Shown one piece after another: positions 1 to 9,475 of a DNA stretch of 64,000 nucleotides. The stretch spans positions 310,001-374,000 of the forward strand of contig CALGNX010000001.1 in NCBI GenBank assembly GCA_937958265.1, given 5' to 3'. The DNA is from an uncultured Algibacter sp. (GTDB lineage Bacteria; Bacteroidota; Bacteroidia; Flavobacteriales; Flavobacteriaceae). The notes under the pieces were generated by a model. It made no database searches, had not been told where the DNA came from, and was given only the letters and a program-made list of their open reading frames with translations. Position 1 is the stretch's first letter. Each line of letters begins with the position of its first letter. A program made the position numbers and the translations under genes.

Positions 1-639
1 GCTTTACAACATATTACACGTCCATCTAGCTTAACAGAAAATGCACCTTTACTCATTTTAATACATGGGTATGGTAGCGATGAGAACGATTTATTTTCTT
101 TTGCTGCGGAATTACCTGAGGAACTTTATATTATTTCGGTTAAAGCGCCCTACCCTATGCAACCTCATGGCAATGCATGGTATGCTATTAATTTTGATGC
201 AGATAAAGGCAAATGGAGTGATAATAATCAAGCCATAGAATCACGCGATTTAATAGCAAAATTTGTAGATGAAGCGACAGTTAAATATCCTGTAAACAAA
301 GCTAACGTGTCGCTTTTAGGCTTTAGCCAAGGCGCTATACTTAGTTATGCTGTTGCGCTTAAATATCCCGAAAAAATTAAAAACATTATGGCACTTAGCG
401 GTTATATTAATAAAGATATTTTTCCTGATGACCTTAAGACCAATAATTATTCCGATTTAGATTTTTATTGTTCTCACGGAAGTGTAGATCAAGTAATACC
501 TATAGATTGGGCTAGACAAACCTCTCCGTTTTTAAATGCTTTAAATATTAAACATAAATATTCTGAATTTCCTGTAGGACACGGCGTTGCGCCACAGAAT
601 TTCTACGAGCTTAAAGATTGGTTATCAAAACGTATTTAA
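1..639 (+). CDS. Alpha/beta hydrolase, carboxylesterase/phospholipase type (5' end missing)
   Basis: The reading frame is open from the first base, so the true start lies before the window; the first ATG inside (157) is internal because the frame before it already encodes an HGYGSDENDL oxyanion-type motif near the window start. The family is the small serine esterases (Abhydrolase_2, YpfH-like), which cleave carboxyl or lysophospholipid esters. The nucleophile elbow GFSQGA is visible, followed by the acid region (GSVDQVIP) and the histidine in the VGHGV segment, so the Ser-Asp-His triad is complete. There is no sign of export in the part seen. It converges with the response regulator gene, sharing a bidirectional terminator. 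The substrate cannot be told. Confidence 0.85.
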   Translation, partial: ALQHITRPSSLTENAPLLILIHGYGSDENDLFSFAAELPEELYIISVKAPYPMQPHGNAWYAINFDADKGKWSDNNQAIESRDLIAKFVDEATVKYPVNKANVSLLGFSQGAILSYAVALKYPEKIKNIMALSGYINKDIFPDDLKTNNYSDLDFYCSHGSVDQVIPIDWARQTSPFLNALNIKHKYSEFPVGHGVAPQNFYELKDWLSKRI

Positions 640-700
640 TTCTATTTTTTTAAAACAAAAAAAGTAAATATAGTAAGGTTAGTTTATTTACACATACACA

Positions 701-735
701 TAAAAAAATCCAGCAAAATGCTGGATTTTTTTTAT
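701..735. terminator. Bidirectional rho-independent terminator
   Basis: A 12-bp stem (703-714 with 720-731) with a five-base loop has an A run on one side and a T run on the other. It lies between the convergent esterase and response regulator genes and can serve both. Confidence 0.85.
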
Positions 736-760
736 AAATTTTGGTTAACAGTTATATCTT

Positions 761-1465
761 TTACGAATTAATAACTAGCCTAAACCCTTCACCATGAATA
801 TTTAATATCTCTACTTTTGGATCTAACTTCATATATTTACGAAGTTTAGCAATATATACGTCCATACTACGAGATGTAAAATAATTATCATCACGCCATA
901 TTTTAGTTAGAGCTAGTTCCCTTGGCATGAGATCGTTTTCGTGCAAGGCTAATAAACGTAATAATTCATTTTCTTTAGGAGAAAGCTTTACAGGATTTTC
1001 CCCATCAAACTTTAAAAAACGTAGCTTTGAATTTAAATCGAAACGCCCTATTTTAAATTCAAATTGCTTACTATCCGAAACAGTTTCAGTAGCCTTACGT
1101 TGTATAATGGCTTTAATTTTCATTAAAAGTACTTCAGAATCAAAAGGCTTATTCAAATAATCGTCTGCTCCTGCTTTGTACCCCTTTAAAACGTCTTCTT
1201 TCATCGTTTTAGCAGTTAAAAATATAATGGGTACATCTTTATTTTTATCTCTAATTTCTTTAGCTAAAGTAAAGCCATCCTTATAAGGCATCATAACATC
1301 CAAGATGCACAAATCAAAATCATCTTTCTTAAATTTTTCAAAGCCCTCCATACCATTTTTTGCATGTGTAACTTCATAATCATTCATCATTAGATAATCC
1401 TTCAAAACCGTTCCAAAGTTCGGATCGTCTTCCACTAGCAATATTCTTTTTTTAAACTCTTCCAT
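761..1465 (-). CDS. rprY: OmpR-family response regulator (RprY-like)
   Basis: This is a two-component transcription regulator. The N-terminal receiver domain (about residues 7-120) has the acidic pocket (E12, D13, D14), the phospho-acceptor Asp56 in LDVMMP, and the conserved Lys in the LNKPF segment. A C-terminal winged-helix DNA-binding domain (about 137-232) contains the SPKENELLRLLA and SMDVYIAKLRK elements typical of OmpR/PhoB proteins. It follows the histidine kinase gene by only five bases, so the two are surely co-transcribed and are cognate partners. The length of 234 aa is usual. The symbol reflects resemblance to the Bacteroides RprXY pair; the regulated genes are unknown. Confidence 0.92.
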   Translation of the reverse strand: MEEFKKRILLVEDDPNFGTVLKDYLMMNDYEVTHAKNGMEGFEKFKKDDFDLCILDVMMPYKDGFTLAKEIRDKNKDVPIIFLTAKTMKEDVLKGYKAGADDYLNKPFDSEVLLMKIKAIIQRKATETVSDSKQFEFKIGRFDLNSKLRFLKFDGENPVKLSPKENELLRLLALHENDLMPRELALTKIWRDDNYFTSRSMDVYIAKLRKYMKLDPKVEILNIHGEGFRLVINS

Positions 1466-1470
1466 ATTTT

Positions 1471-3042
1471 TTATGATATTAACGGAAGCTTCACAATAAA
1501 AGTGCTTCCTTTATCTTTTTCTGATTCTACTGATACATGACCTTGATGATCTTCTACAATTCTTTTAACGTAAGCCAAGCCTAAACCTTGACCTTTTACG
1601 TTGTGAATATTACCTGTATGTTCTCTATAAAATTTTTCAAATATTTTTTTTGAAGCAGCTTTACTCATACCGCTCCCGTAATCTTTAATTTTTAGTATAA
1701 TATTTGTTCCAATATTTTCTGTATACACTTCTATTCTTGGCGTTACTGGTGAATATTTAATAGCATTATCTAAAATATTCACTACAACATTGGTAAAATG
1801 TGTTTCGTTTGCTAATACCGAAGGTTGACCTGCATTAAAAAATGTTTGTATGGAGCCCTGTCTATCTTCAACAATAAGTTCTACGTGTGTTAAAGCATCC
1901 TCTATTAGGTCGTGAAAATTTACTCTATCCTTACTAATATTTAATTCGTTTTTTTCTAATTTAGAAATTCGTAATACATTTTCAACTTGAGCATGCATGC
2001 GTTTGTTTTCCTCTTTTATCATTCCAAGGTACCTTAAAACCTTTTCTTTATCTTCAATAATTTTAGGATTCTTAATAGAATCGATTGCTAAATTAATAGT
2101 AGCTATAGGTGTTTTAAACTCATGGGTCATATTATTTATAAAGTCTGTTTTAATCTCAGATATTTTTCGCTGTCTTACTAATTGAAACAATGCACTAGCG
2201 TAAGCTAAAATAATAATAGATGTAAACACAATGGATAATAAAATCATACCCATAATACCAGATAAAACAAACTTTCTATCGTCTGGGAAATTAACTATAA
2301 GACTATAAGGTGTTTTAATATTTACGTCGTAAAAAATGGGAACTTTAAAATTTGATTTAGGATTAAATTCAAAATTATTACTACTTACTTTTGTGGCTAA
2401 TCCATTACTATAAATAGCAAACTCAAAATCGATATCTATAGCATCTTTCTTAAGCTTTTCCGATAATAAATTTTTAATTTCTTTTTCTGATACCCGTTTA
2501 TGTATCGGATACGTTTTTCTTAATTTTTTAAATCCTTTTTCAAATCTTAAACGTTGGGCTTCATCTAAAATACCACTTTCAATAATACTTGATAATGGAC
2601 TTTTTATATCTTTATTGGATGCTTGCGGTGTATTGTATACTTGTAATGTAGATTTACCTGTAATTTTCGCAAAATCTAAGCTATCTAATCCAATATCAAA
2701 GAGCGAAGCAGACAACTTATAATCCTCTTCCAGAATATCACTTCTAAAAATAATAGCTTCTTTAGTACTTGGATTTTTTTGGTAAATTAAAAACTGAGAA
2801 ACTGCAACAGTATCAATCTCACCATCTTTATTAACAATTTCCTTTACACCCTCATAGTATTTTTCTATTTCATTTTCTTCAATAGTGTTGGAAACATAAT
2901 TAAGCGCTTTCTCAACATTAAACTTAAAACGGGCTTTCTCATTGTCTACTGCATCACCAATATAGTAAGCTTGGATGGCTATTATACCAACCAAAGACAA
3001 ACTCATTAATATTATTAGCAATATAAATAATCTCTTACCCAT
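1471..3042 (-). CDS. rprX: Sensor histidine kinase (RprX-like)
   Basis: This is a membrane sensor kinase that phosphorylates the downstream response regulator. It has an N-terminal membrane helix (about 4-26), an extracytoplasmic sensing region of roughly 230 residues, and a second membrane helix near 262-288. The dimerisation/phosphotransfer domain with the H-box NMTHEFKTPIATI (His near 310) follows, then the ATPase domain with the N box (NILDNAIKYSP), G1 (DYGSGMS) and G2 (GQGLGLAYV). All catalytic motifs are present. It lies 71 bases after coaE on the same strand, so read-through from the upstream operon is possible. The sensed signal is not evident. Confidence 0.92.
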   Translation of the reverse strand: MGKRLFILLIILMSLSLVGIIAIQAYYIGDAVDNEKARFKFNVEKALNYVSNTIEENEIEKYYEGVKEIVNKDGEIDTVAVSQFLIYQKNPSTKEAIIFRSDILEEDYKLSASLFDIGLDSLDFAKITGKSTLQVYNTPQASNKDIKSPLSSIIESGILDEAQRLRFEKGFKKLRKTYPIHKRVSEKEIKNLLSEKLKKDAIDIDFEFAIYSNGLATKVSSNNFEFNPKSNFKVPIFYDVNIKTPYSLIVNFPDDRKFVLSGIMGMILLSIVFTSIIILAYASALFQLVRQRKISEIKTDFINNMTHEFKTPIATINLAIDSIKNPKIIEDKEKVLRYLGMIKEENKRMHAQVENVLRISKLEKNELNISKDRVNFHDLIEDALTHVELIVEDRQGSIQTFFNAGQPSVLANETHFTNVVVNILDNAIKYSPVTPRIEVYTENIGTNIILKIKDYGSGMSKAASKKIFEKFYREHTGNIHNVKGQGLGLAYVKRIVEDHQGHVSVESEKDKGSTFIVKLPLIS

Positions 3043-3113
3043 GGGTCAAAATTAACATTTTAACATCTAGCAATCATCATTTTAACCTTACATTAACAAA
3101 AATGTTAAAATTT

Positions 3114-3710
3114 TTAGTTTTGGCTCTGAATTTTCTTATCTATCGCTTTTAATACGTTTAATACTTGCGTTTTAGTGTTAACCATATCAATATTTTCAAT
3201 TACAAAATGAGATTCTTTTATCTTTTCTTCATCTGTCCATTGATTTTTCATAATGGCTTCAATTTTTTCTTTTGAAGTGGAATCACGTTTAAGTAAACGT
3301 TCAATTCTAATATCTAGAGGTGCAATTACTGTAATTATAAAATCACAGGTTTTATCTCCACCGTTTTCAAAAAGTATGGCAACTTCTTTTATAACATAAG
3401 CGGTGTTTTGCTTTGCAACCCATTTTTCAAAATGCTTAGCAACTTCAGGATGTATTATAGCATTCATTTTTTTAAGATAATCTTTATCACTAAAAATAAT
3501 ATTTGCTATAAATGGTCTGTTTAATGCGCCATTAAAATATGCGTTTTCACCAAAAAGGTCAACAAGTTTTTTTTTTATGACTTTTGATTTATGCATTAAA
3601 TGCTTTGCTTCATCGTCTGCTATATAAACGGGTACGCCCAATTTAGAAAACGCCTTCGCAACTGTTGTTTTCCCGCTTCCTATACCGCCTGTTAATCCTA
3701 TTATAATCAT
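3114..3710 (-). CDS. coaE: Dephospho-CoA kinase
   Basis: CoaE catalyses the last step of coenzyme A synthesis, ATP-dependent phosphorylation of the 3'-hydroxyl of dephospho-CoA, in the cytoplasm. The P-loop GLTGGIGSGKT is at residues 5-15, and the family's ADDEAKHL and NRPFIANIIF segments follow. The length of 198 aa is standard. It overlaps the YbbR gene by four bases (ATGA type), which implies translational coupling. The other CoA-pathway gene in this window, coaBC, is in a separate operon. Confidence 0.95.
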   Translation of the reverse strand: MIIIGLTGGIGSGKTTVAKAFSKLGVPVYIADDEAKHLMHKSKVIKKKLVDLFGENAYFNGALNRPFIANIIFSDKDYLKKMNAIIHPEVAKHFEKWVAKQNTAYVIKEVAILFENGGDKTCDFIITVIAPLDIRIERLLKRDSTSKEKIEAIMKNQWTDEEKIKESHFVIENIDMVNTKTQVLNVLKAIDKKIQSQN

Positions 3711-4663
3711 TTTATAAGTATATATTCAATACGTTTTTGCCCTATACGAACGTTTTTAACTAATTTAGGCTGGCTCTCCAATTTTGGTATAAAGAACGAT
3801 CTATTTTCATTAATTTCACTAAAATCGCCAACTACCTTAAAATCTTTAGGTAAAATTCTTTTGAAATTCTTTAAGCTAACGTAATATGAAACACTAACAA
3901 CCTTAGGAAAGTATTTTACTTTTGCATTTTTTGGTGCGTTAATTAATAAAACAGGAACTTTAAGCATACCTTCTGTAAACTTTTCTACCTTGCCTTGTAA
4001 AACAATTTCATTACTAGAAAATTTAAGGTTTGGCGCATTTTTTGGCAGCTTTATTTTTACTGTTTCATTTATGTCTGTTCTTACCTTATTTAAACTGACT
4101 GTTTCTGCATGAAGCTCATTTATACTAGAAACTAAAATATCTGGACCAACTACCGTTATAGAATCTGGCTTAACTATAAATTTGTTGGACATATCAAAAC
4201 CTGGACTAAAATTAATAGCTGTATTTAGAATTACAGGAACTTTTTTCACCTTGTTTACACCATATCTAAATTTTATTGTGTCTGGCGATATATTTAACAA
4301 CTCAACTTGATTATTAAACTGCGTATTATTCAAATAGGATTTTGATTTATTAAAAACAAATAGTGCGTCTTTTTTATAAACATCTTTACTAAAATCAATT
4401 TTTATTTTGGGGTTAGTTATATAAAATTTCAACCAATTAAAACCATGTGTTTTTAAAGTAACATTTAGTTTCACAGAATCATTTAGTATTATATTTTCTT
4501 GAGGCACATTAATCTTCTGTACACTTAAAGCTATAGTACTGGTGTATGATTTGGATAATTTAGTAAAAATTAGCGTTATAAAAGAAAAAAGTAAAAATAA
4601 AAAAAACACATTTATTTTTCTGTTTTTAAACCATGCTACAACATATGTTTTTAGTGCTTTCAT
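3707..4663 (-). CDS. YbbR-like (CdaR-like) membrane-anchored protein
   Basis: This 318-residue protein has one N-terminal membrane helix (about 17-37) with a basic patch before it. The rest is beta-rich and would lie outside the cytoplasmic membrane, in a pattern of YbbR-type repeats. YbbR proteins include the regulator CdaR of the diadenylate cyclase CdaA in Firmicutes; in Bacteroidetes a YbbR protein is usually found beside coaE, as here, and its role is not settled. It is packed tightly between the glycosyltransferase gene (two-base gap) and coaE (four-base overlap). No diadenylate cyclase gene is in view. Confidence 0.8.
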   Translation of the reverse strand: MKALKTYVVAWFKNRKINVFFLFLLFSFITLIFTKLSKSYTSTIALSVQKINVPQENIILNDSVKLNVTLKTHGFNWLKFYITNPKIKIDFSKDVYKKDALFVFNKSKSYLNNTQFNNQVELLNISPDTIKFRYGVNKVKKVPVILNTAINFSPGFDMSNKFIVKPDSITVVGPDILVSSINELHAETVSLNKVRTDINETVKIKLPKNAPNLKFSSNEIVLQGKVEKFTEGMLKVPVLLINAPKNAKVKYFPKVVSVSYYVSLKNFKRILPKDFKVVGDFSEINENRSFFIPKLESQPKLVKNVRIGQKRIEYILIK

Positions 4664-4665
4664 TA

Positions 4666-5670
4666 TTAAATATTAAAAAACAATTTAGGAAAACATAACT
4701 CAGGTTTCTTTTTTAATATAAAAATGGCTGTTGTAGATTTTAAAAAACCATAACCATAACCAAAGAATTGTATAAAAATAGCTGGTATAACAAAAAGGGC
4801 CACTAATAAATTTTTAGTAGCAAAGAGTGCACAAATAAATGCTAATAAAAAATAAAAACTATAACTTATTAGCAGCCATTTAAAACCCATGGTAAAAATT
4901 GTAAAAGCTATTAATAAACCTACACTAAACACACTAGGAAACCAATACGTTATTTTTTTTGTTTCTGGATGCCATTTGTTTAAAATAGGCCTAACCATGC
5001 CAAATTTATTAACTTGTTTATAAAAATTACTCCAAGAAATACGGCGTTTATGGTATACGTGGGCGTTTGCTATTAATTTTGTTTTAAAACCTAAATTCCA
5101 TAGTCTGATAGATAAATCTGGATCTTCACCAGGATGAATGCGCCCAAACCCACCAGACGCTTCAAAACCTTTTTTTGAAAGCCCCATATTAAAACTCCTT
5201 GGCTGAAATTTGTTAACACTTTTTTTATGGCCTCGAATACCTCCTGTCGTAATAAAAGCTGTCATGGAAAAATTTATCGCTTTTTGAAGATTTGAAAACG
5301 AATGGTGTGCGGCGTCTGGCCCTCCAAAACAGTCCACATACTCTGCTGTTAAACTTTTTTCAACGTTTATCAAATATGTTTTTGGTAAAATACAATCTGA
5401 ATCTAAAATAATAAAGTAATTACCTTTAGCGTTTTTCATACCAAAGTTCCGGGAGTCTCCTGGTCCTGTATTATTTTTTTGAAAGTATGAAATATTTAAT
5501 TTTCTACTAAATGCTTCGACCACTGCTTTTGAGGTTCTAGACGAGCCATCTTCAACAATTACAATTTCAAAATTTATTGTCCCCTCCAAAGCTTCAAAAC
5601 TTTCCAAAAGTTCTTGAATTTCCTCTGGCCTGTTATATACAGGAATTATAAATGAATATTGTAATTGCAT
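4666..5670 (-). CDS. Family 2 glycosyltransferase with C-terminal membrane helices
   Basis: The GT-A fold N-terminal domain shows YSFIIPVYNRPEEI at the start, IVEDGSS, and the metal-binding DSDC acidic motif (near residue 113). A PGEDPDLSIRL segment corresponds to the catalytic-base region of GT2 enzymes. From about residue 245 to 310 there are two to three hydrophobic helices, so the enzyme is held in the inner membrane and probably transfers a sugar to a lipid-linked or surface polysaccharide. Its acceptor is unknown. It is the first gene of the series continuing into ybbR and coaE. Confidence 0.88.
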   Translation of the reverse strand: MQLQYSFIIPVYNRPEEIQELLESFEALEGTINFEIVIVEDGSSRTSKAVVEAFSRKLNISYFQKNNTGPGDSRNFGMKNAKGNYFIILDSDCILPKTYLINVEKSLTAEYVDCFGGPDAAHHSFSNLQKAINFSMTAFITTGGIRGHKKSVNKFQPRSFNMGLSKKGFEASGGFGRIHPGEDPDLSIRLWNLGFKTKLIANAHVYHKRRISWSNFYKQVNKFGMVRPILNKWHPETKKITYWFPSVFSVGLLIAFTIFTMGFKWLLISYSFYFLLAFICALFATKNLLVALFVIPAIFIQFFGYGYGFLKSTTAIFILKKKPELCFPKLFFNI

Positions 5671-5859
5671 AGTCTAAAAAAAAGATTAATTACTAGCTTC
5701 ACTAAATTTAAAATTAGGAAAGCAAATAAAATGAAAACCGCATTTTAACTTAAAATAACATTTTAATAAATTTCACCTTATTTTAGTTTATAAAACTCTA
5801 GGGTGTTAAAAAAATATAGAACGTAAAAAAGCGTGTTTATGTATTATTCTTATAACAAA

Positions 5860-5892
5860 AATAATAAAAAAGCCACCGCTTTACCGGTGGCT
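5860..5892 (-). terminator. Rho-independent terminator after fabI
   Basis: A stem made of 5871-5892 (AGCCACCG... with CGGTGGCT) is followed, on the minus strand, by a T-rich run (complement of 5860-5870). It lies about 50 bases after the fabI stop codon. Confidence 0.85.
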
Positions 5893-5944
5893 ATAAATTT
5901 AATAAACCTTAAGAGTTTTAAAATTTTTAAGGCGTTTTATAGTT

Positions 5945-6763
5945 TTACATATTTTTAGTAAAGGCTTCCATAACTTCATCACTAACACCCATATTACTAA
6001 AACCACCATCATGAAACAAGTTTTGTAGTGTTACGCGTTTTGTTAAATCGCTAAATAACGATACCGTATAGTCTGCACAATCTTGGGCCGTAGCGTTACC
6101 TAATGGGGACATTTTTTCGGCATAAGCAATAAATCCATCAAATCCTTTTACGCCACTACCAGCAGTTGTTGGAGTTGGCGATTGCGAAATAGTATTAACA
6201 CGCACCTTTTTGTCTCTACCAAAAAAGTAGCCAAAACTACGTGCCACACTTTCTAAATAGGCCTTATTATCAGCCATATCATTATAATCTGGAAAAACAC
6301 GCTGGGCTGCCATGTAGGTTAATGCAACGATACTTCCCCACTCATTCATAGCATCCGATTTGTAAAGCGTCTGCATTAGTTTATGAAAAGACATTGCAGA
6401 CACATCTGTTCCTTTTTGAGTCCACGCGTAGTTTTGATCTGTATAATGTTTTCCCTTACGAACATTTATAGACATACCTATGGAATGTAATACAAAATCT
6501 AATTTACCACCAAGAATTTCTTGAGCTTTATCAATTAAATTCTGTAAATCTTCAACCGATGTTGCATCGGCAGGAATAACCTGAGAACCTGTTTTTTCTG
6601 CTAACTCTTCTATTTGCCCCATGCGCATAGCCACTGGTGCATTGGTTAAAACAAACGTGCCGCCTTCTGCATGAACACGTTCTGCTGTTTTCCAAGCAAT
6701 TGAATTAGAATCCAATGCTCCAAAAATTATTCCTCTTTTTCCTTTTAGTAAATTGTATGACAT
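5945..6763 (-). CDS. fabI: Enoyl-ACP reductase [NADH], FabI type
   Basis: FabI reduces trans-2-enoyl-ACP in the last step of each fatty acid elongation round. It is an SDR fold enzyme of 272 aa. The divergent cofactor motif GALDSNSIAW stands in place of the classic GxxxGxG, and the active-site pair is seen as Y with K seven residues later (YNDMADNK), with a second Tyr in LTYMAAQRV. I place the start at the ATG at 6763 (MSYNLLKGKRG), which matches the usual FabI N-terminus; an upstream TTG would overlap a promoter-like motif at 6809-6816. A terminator follows. It should be a triclosan target if it is the only enoyl reductase, which this window cannot show. Confidence 0.93.
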   Translation of the reverse strand: MSYNLLKGKRGIIFGALDSNSIAWKTAERVHAEGGTFVLTNAPVAMRMGQIEELAEKTGSQVIPADATSVEDLQNLIDKAQEILGGKLDFVLHSIGMSINVRKGKHYTDQNYAWTQKGTDVSAMSFHKLMQTLYKSDAMNEWGSIVALTYMAAQRVFPDYNDMADNKAYLESVARSFGYFFGRDKKVRVNTISQSPTPTTAGSGVKGFDGFIAYAEKMSPLGNATAQDCADYTVSLFSDLTKRVTLQNLFHDGGFSNMGVSDEVMEAFTKNM

Positions 6764-6808
6764 AAATTTATTTGTTAAGCGGTTTTCTACGTTTAAAATA
6801 AAAAAAAT

Positions 6809-6816
6809 CAAAGATA
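6809..6816 (-). promoter_or_regulatory. Candidate -7 element upstream of fabI
   Basis: The minus strand reads TATCTTTG, matching the Bacteroidetes TAnnTTTG -7 element, 46 bases before the chosen fabI ATG. No TTG is seen at the expected -33 spacing, so this is a half-match. Confidence 0.4.
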
Positions 6817-6854
6817 AAAAACTTTAAACGCTTTGCTTTAAACTTTTCTTTTTT

Positions 6855-8507
6855 TTAACTAAGCAATTCCTTGGCATGAGCAACTGCAGATGTTGATAAT
6901 TCGGAGCCTCCCAGCATTTGTGCTATTTCCACAATACGTTCATCATGCTTTAATTCAATCAAATTAGTTTGCGTAATATTATTAACATCCTCTTTATAAA
7001 CTTTGTAATGTGAATGCCCCTTCGCTGCGACTTGAGGTAAATGCGTAATAGAAAATACTTGCATTGTTTTACTCATTTGCAACATAATATCTCCCATTTT
7101 ATTTGAAATTTCACCAGACACTCCTGTATCAATTTCATCAAACATAATAGTTGGTAATTGCATATACTTTGTAAGCACGGATTTTATGGCCAACATAATT
7201 CTAGAGAGTTCGCCACCCGATGCTGCTTTTTTTAATTCGCTAAAATTACCACCTTTATTTGCTGAAAATAAAAAAGACAATTCATCTTTGCCATTGCTAT
7301 TATAAGTATCTCCTTCCAACACATCTATATTAAATTGCGCATTAGGCATACCTAAATCTATTAAAATTGTTTCTAATTGCTTTTTTAAATTAGGAATAAC
7401 TTTAACACGTTTTTTATTAATCTTAGAGGCTAGTTGGTTTAGCACACCTTCCTTCGATTTAATTTCTAATACTTTTTTTTGAATGGTCTCGTCTAAATTT
7501 TCGGTAACTAAAACTTTTTCTTCAAGCGACTTTAAAATCGTTAGCAATTCCAATATGTTTGAAGCTTTATGTTTTTGCAATAAACTATGAATGGTTTTTA
7601 GTTTAGCATCCACAATATCCAACCTTTTCGGATTGGGATTTAGTGCATCTTGCATTTCATCTACCTCATTAAATAAATCGTCCATTTCAATTAAGCTACT
7701 TTGCGATCTATTAAATAACTCTTCATATTTTGATGAAAGCCCGGATAACTTCTGAAACGTATTTTTTAACGTTGTAAGCGCTGCCATAATACCTACTTGC
7801 TCATCACTTAAAAGTTGGTGTGCCTCGGCTAATTTTTCTTGTATCCCCTCTATATTGTTAAGTGTTTCATACTCTGCCTCAAGAATTTCAGCTTCGCCAG
7901 CTATTAAGTTAGCTTCTTGTAATTCGTTTAATAAAAAGGCATTATAATCTTGTTCTTTAATGGCTTCTGCTTGAAACTGTATAAGTATATTATACTCTTT
8001 ATGAAGGTTTTTATATGCCTTTAATTCTAATTTGTAATTTTGAAGTACATCTTCATTTTTTGCTAAAGCATCTATTACTTTAAATTGAAATGTATTACTA
8101 GTAAGTTGTATGGTTTGGTGTTGCGAATGAATGTCGATTAAACGTTCGCCTAATAACTGTAAACTTGTTAAATTTACCGGTGAGTCGTTAACAAATGCAC
8201 GTGATTTACCAGAGGGTAATATTTCTCTTCGTATTATGGTTTGGGTATCAAAATCAAAATTTTCAGCTTTAAAAAATGCTTCTAAATTATAACTTGAAAT
8301 ATTAAAAACAGCTTCGATAATACATTTTTTAGTATCATTTTTCACACTGTTTAAGTCTGCTCGTTTGCCTAAAATTAAAGATAAACCACCAAGTAAAATA
8401 GATTTTCCAGCTCCGGTTTCTCCCGTAATAATGGATAATCCATTATTAAAATTGACATGAAGATTATCAATTAAAGCGTAATTTTTTATAGATAATGAAG
8501 TTATCAT
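6855..8507 (-). CDS. recN: DNA repair protein RecN
   Basis: RecN is an SMC-like ATPase that acts in double-strand break repair. The 550-residue protein shows the N-terminal Walker A GETGAGKS, a central coiled-coil region (about 160-380), and the C-terminal ABC signature region (AASGGELSRIMLAIK) followed by Walker B IMFDEIDTGVSGE. It lies downstream of porD on the same strand, with an 80-base gap, in the order coaBC-porD-recN that is common in flavobacteria. The ATG at 8507 gives the expected MITSLSIKNYAL start. Confidence 0.95.
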   Translation of the reverse strand: MITSLSIKNYALIDNLHVNFNNGLSIITGETGAGKSILLGGLSLILGKRADLNSVKNDTKKCIIEAVFNISSYNLEAFFKAENFDFDTQTIIRREILPSGKSRAFVNDSPVNLTSLQLLGERLIDIHSQHQTIQLTSNTFQFKVIDALAKNEDVLQNYKLELKAYKNLHKEYNILIQFQAEAIKEQDYNAFLLNELQEANLIAGEAEILEAEYETLNNIEGIQEKLAEAHQLLSDEQVGIMAALTTLKNTFQKLSGLSSKYEELFNRSQSSLIEMDDLFNEVDEMQDALNPNPKRLDIVDAKLKTIHSLLQKHKASNILELLTILKSLEEKVLVTENLDETIQKKVLEIKSKEGVLNQLASKINKKRVKVIPNLKKQLETILIDLGMPNAQFNIDVLEGDTYNSNGKDELSFLFSANKGGNFSELKKAASGGELSRIMLAIKSVLTKYMQLPTIMFDEIDTGVSGEISNKMGDIMLQMSKTMQVFSITHLPQVAAKGHSHYKVYKEDVNNITQTNLIELKHDERIVEIAQMLGGSELSTSAVAHAKELLS

Positions 8508-8587
8508 TTTTTTAAATTCGGTTAGCTACAAGAGATATTAATTAATTTATACTAATTAGTATAAGCTTAAATACACAATAGTTTGTT

Positions 8588-9475
8588 TTAAAACTTGATA
8601 TTTTGCCACTTACTATTATGCGTGGGCGCTATTCGAGTTAGGGTTTCCTTTAAACTAGAAATATTAACCTTAGGCCCATCTGAAAATATCTGTTCAATTT
8701 CCTCTGCTTTGGCATCAAAAAATGTTCTTAATAGGAAAGAATTAGGTCTGCGACTATTCATTGCTTTTAGGCTAATTAAAGTAGATGCTACTTGTTCTTT
8801 ACCCGCCTTAACATCATTACTCATTTCATCCAACCCATTTCTATGATAGTTGTATATTACACTTCTGTATTCTTTAAAAGTTGGGGACAGTATATTATCA
8901 ATAAGGATAAACCTGCTTTGTAAACCGTCTTCCAACTTCCAACCTGAAAAGTTACTTTGTTGCGAATAATTAGTAATAGTTTGCGCTTGCTTATAGTAAT
9001 CATCACCTCCATTTTCTTCAAAAGAATCTGCATCAACACCTAAAATCATATTAATATGAAATGCTAAAACAGATATTAAATTGGATTCAAATTGAGCTTG
9101 ATTATACACTAAATTTTGAAATTCGAGATATTGAAAATTAAAATCTTTATCGTTAAAATTATATATGGGTGAGCTTAAAGAAGCTCCATAAACCGGACGT
9201 GAAGATTGAACTTGTAACGTAGCTTGAAAATTTTCGCCACTATAATTAGTAACATTTATAAACATGTTACAATTAATGCGCTCTTGATCTTTAAATACTT
9301 TTTTAGTCCATTTTGTATTATTAATAAACTCGTTTAGTTGTTTTTCTAGCGTTTTAAATATGGGGAAATTTTCGTTTCCTGTTTGCTGTGCATTTACCAC
9401 AACGTTACAATTAAGTTCTTGGCTATTAACCAATGTACTAAAAAAAACCACAAATACAACTATTAGATTACGCAT
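8588..9475 (-). CDS. porD: Type IX secretion protein PorD (DUF4835)
   Basis: PorD belongs to the Bacteroidetes type IX secretion/gliding apparatus; its family was first called DUF4835, and it is thought to be a periplasmic or outer-membrane-associated component. The protein has a signal peptide (about 1-18, ending near SQELNC) and a family pattern including RPVYG and SFLLRTFFDAKAEEI. The start is taken at ATG 9475, one codon inside a TTG; it overlaps the end of coaBC by eight bases, so translation is likely coupled. The rest of the secretion system is not in this window, which is usual because its genes are dispersed. Confidence 0.85.
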   Translation of the reverse strand: MRNLIVVFVVFFSTLVNSQELNCNVVVNAQQTGNENFPIFKTLEKQLNEFINNTKWTKKVFKDQERINCNMFINVTNYSGENFQATLQVQSSRPVYGASLSSPIYNFNDKDFNFQYLEFQNLVYNQAQFESNLISVLAFHINMILGVDADSFEENGGDDYYKQAQTITNYSQQSNFSGWKLEDGLQSRFILIDNILSPTFKEYRSVIYNYHRNGLDEMSNDVKAGKEQVASTLISLKAMNSRRPNSFLLRTFFDAKAEEIEQIFSDGPKVNISSLKETLTRIAPTHNSKWQNIKF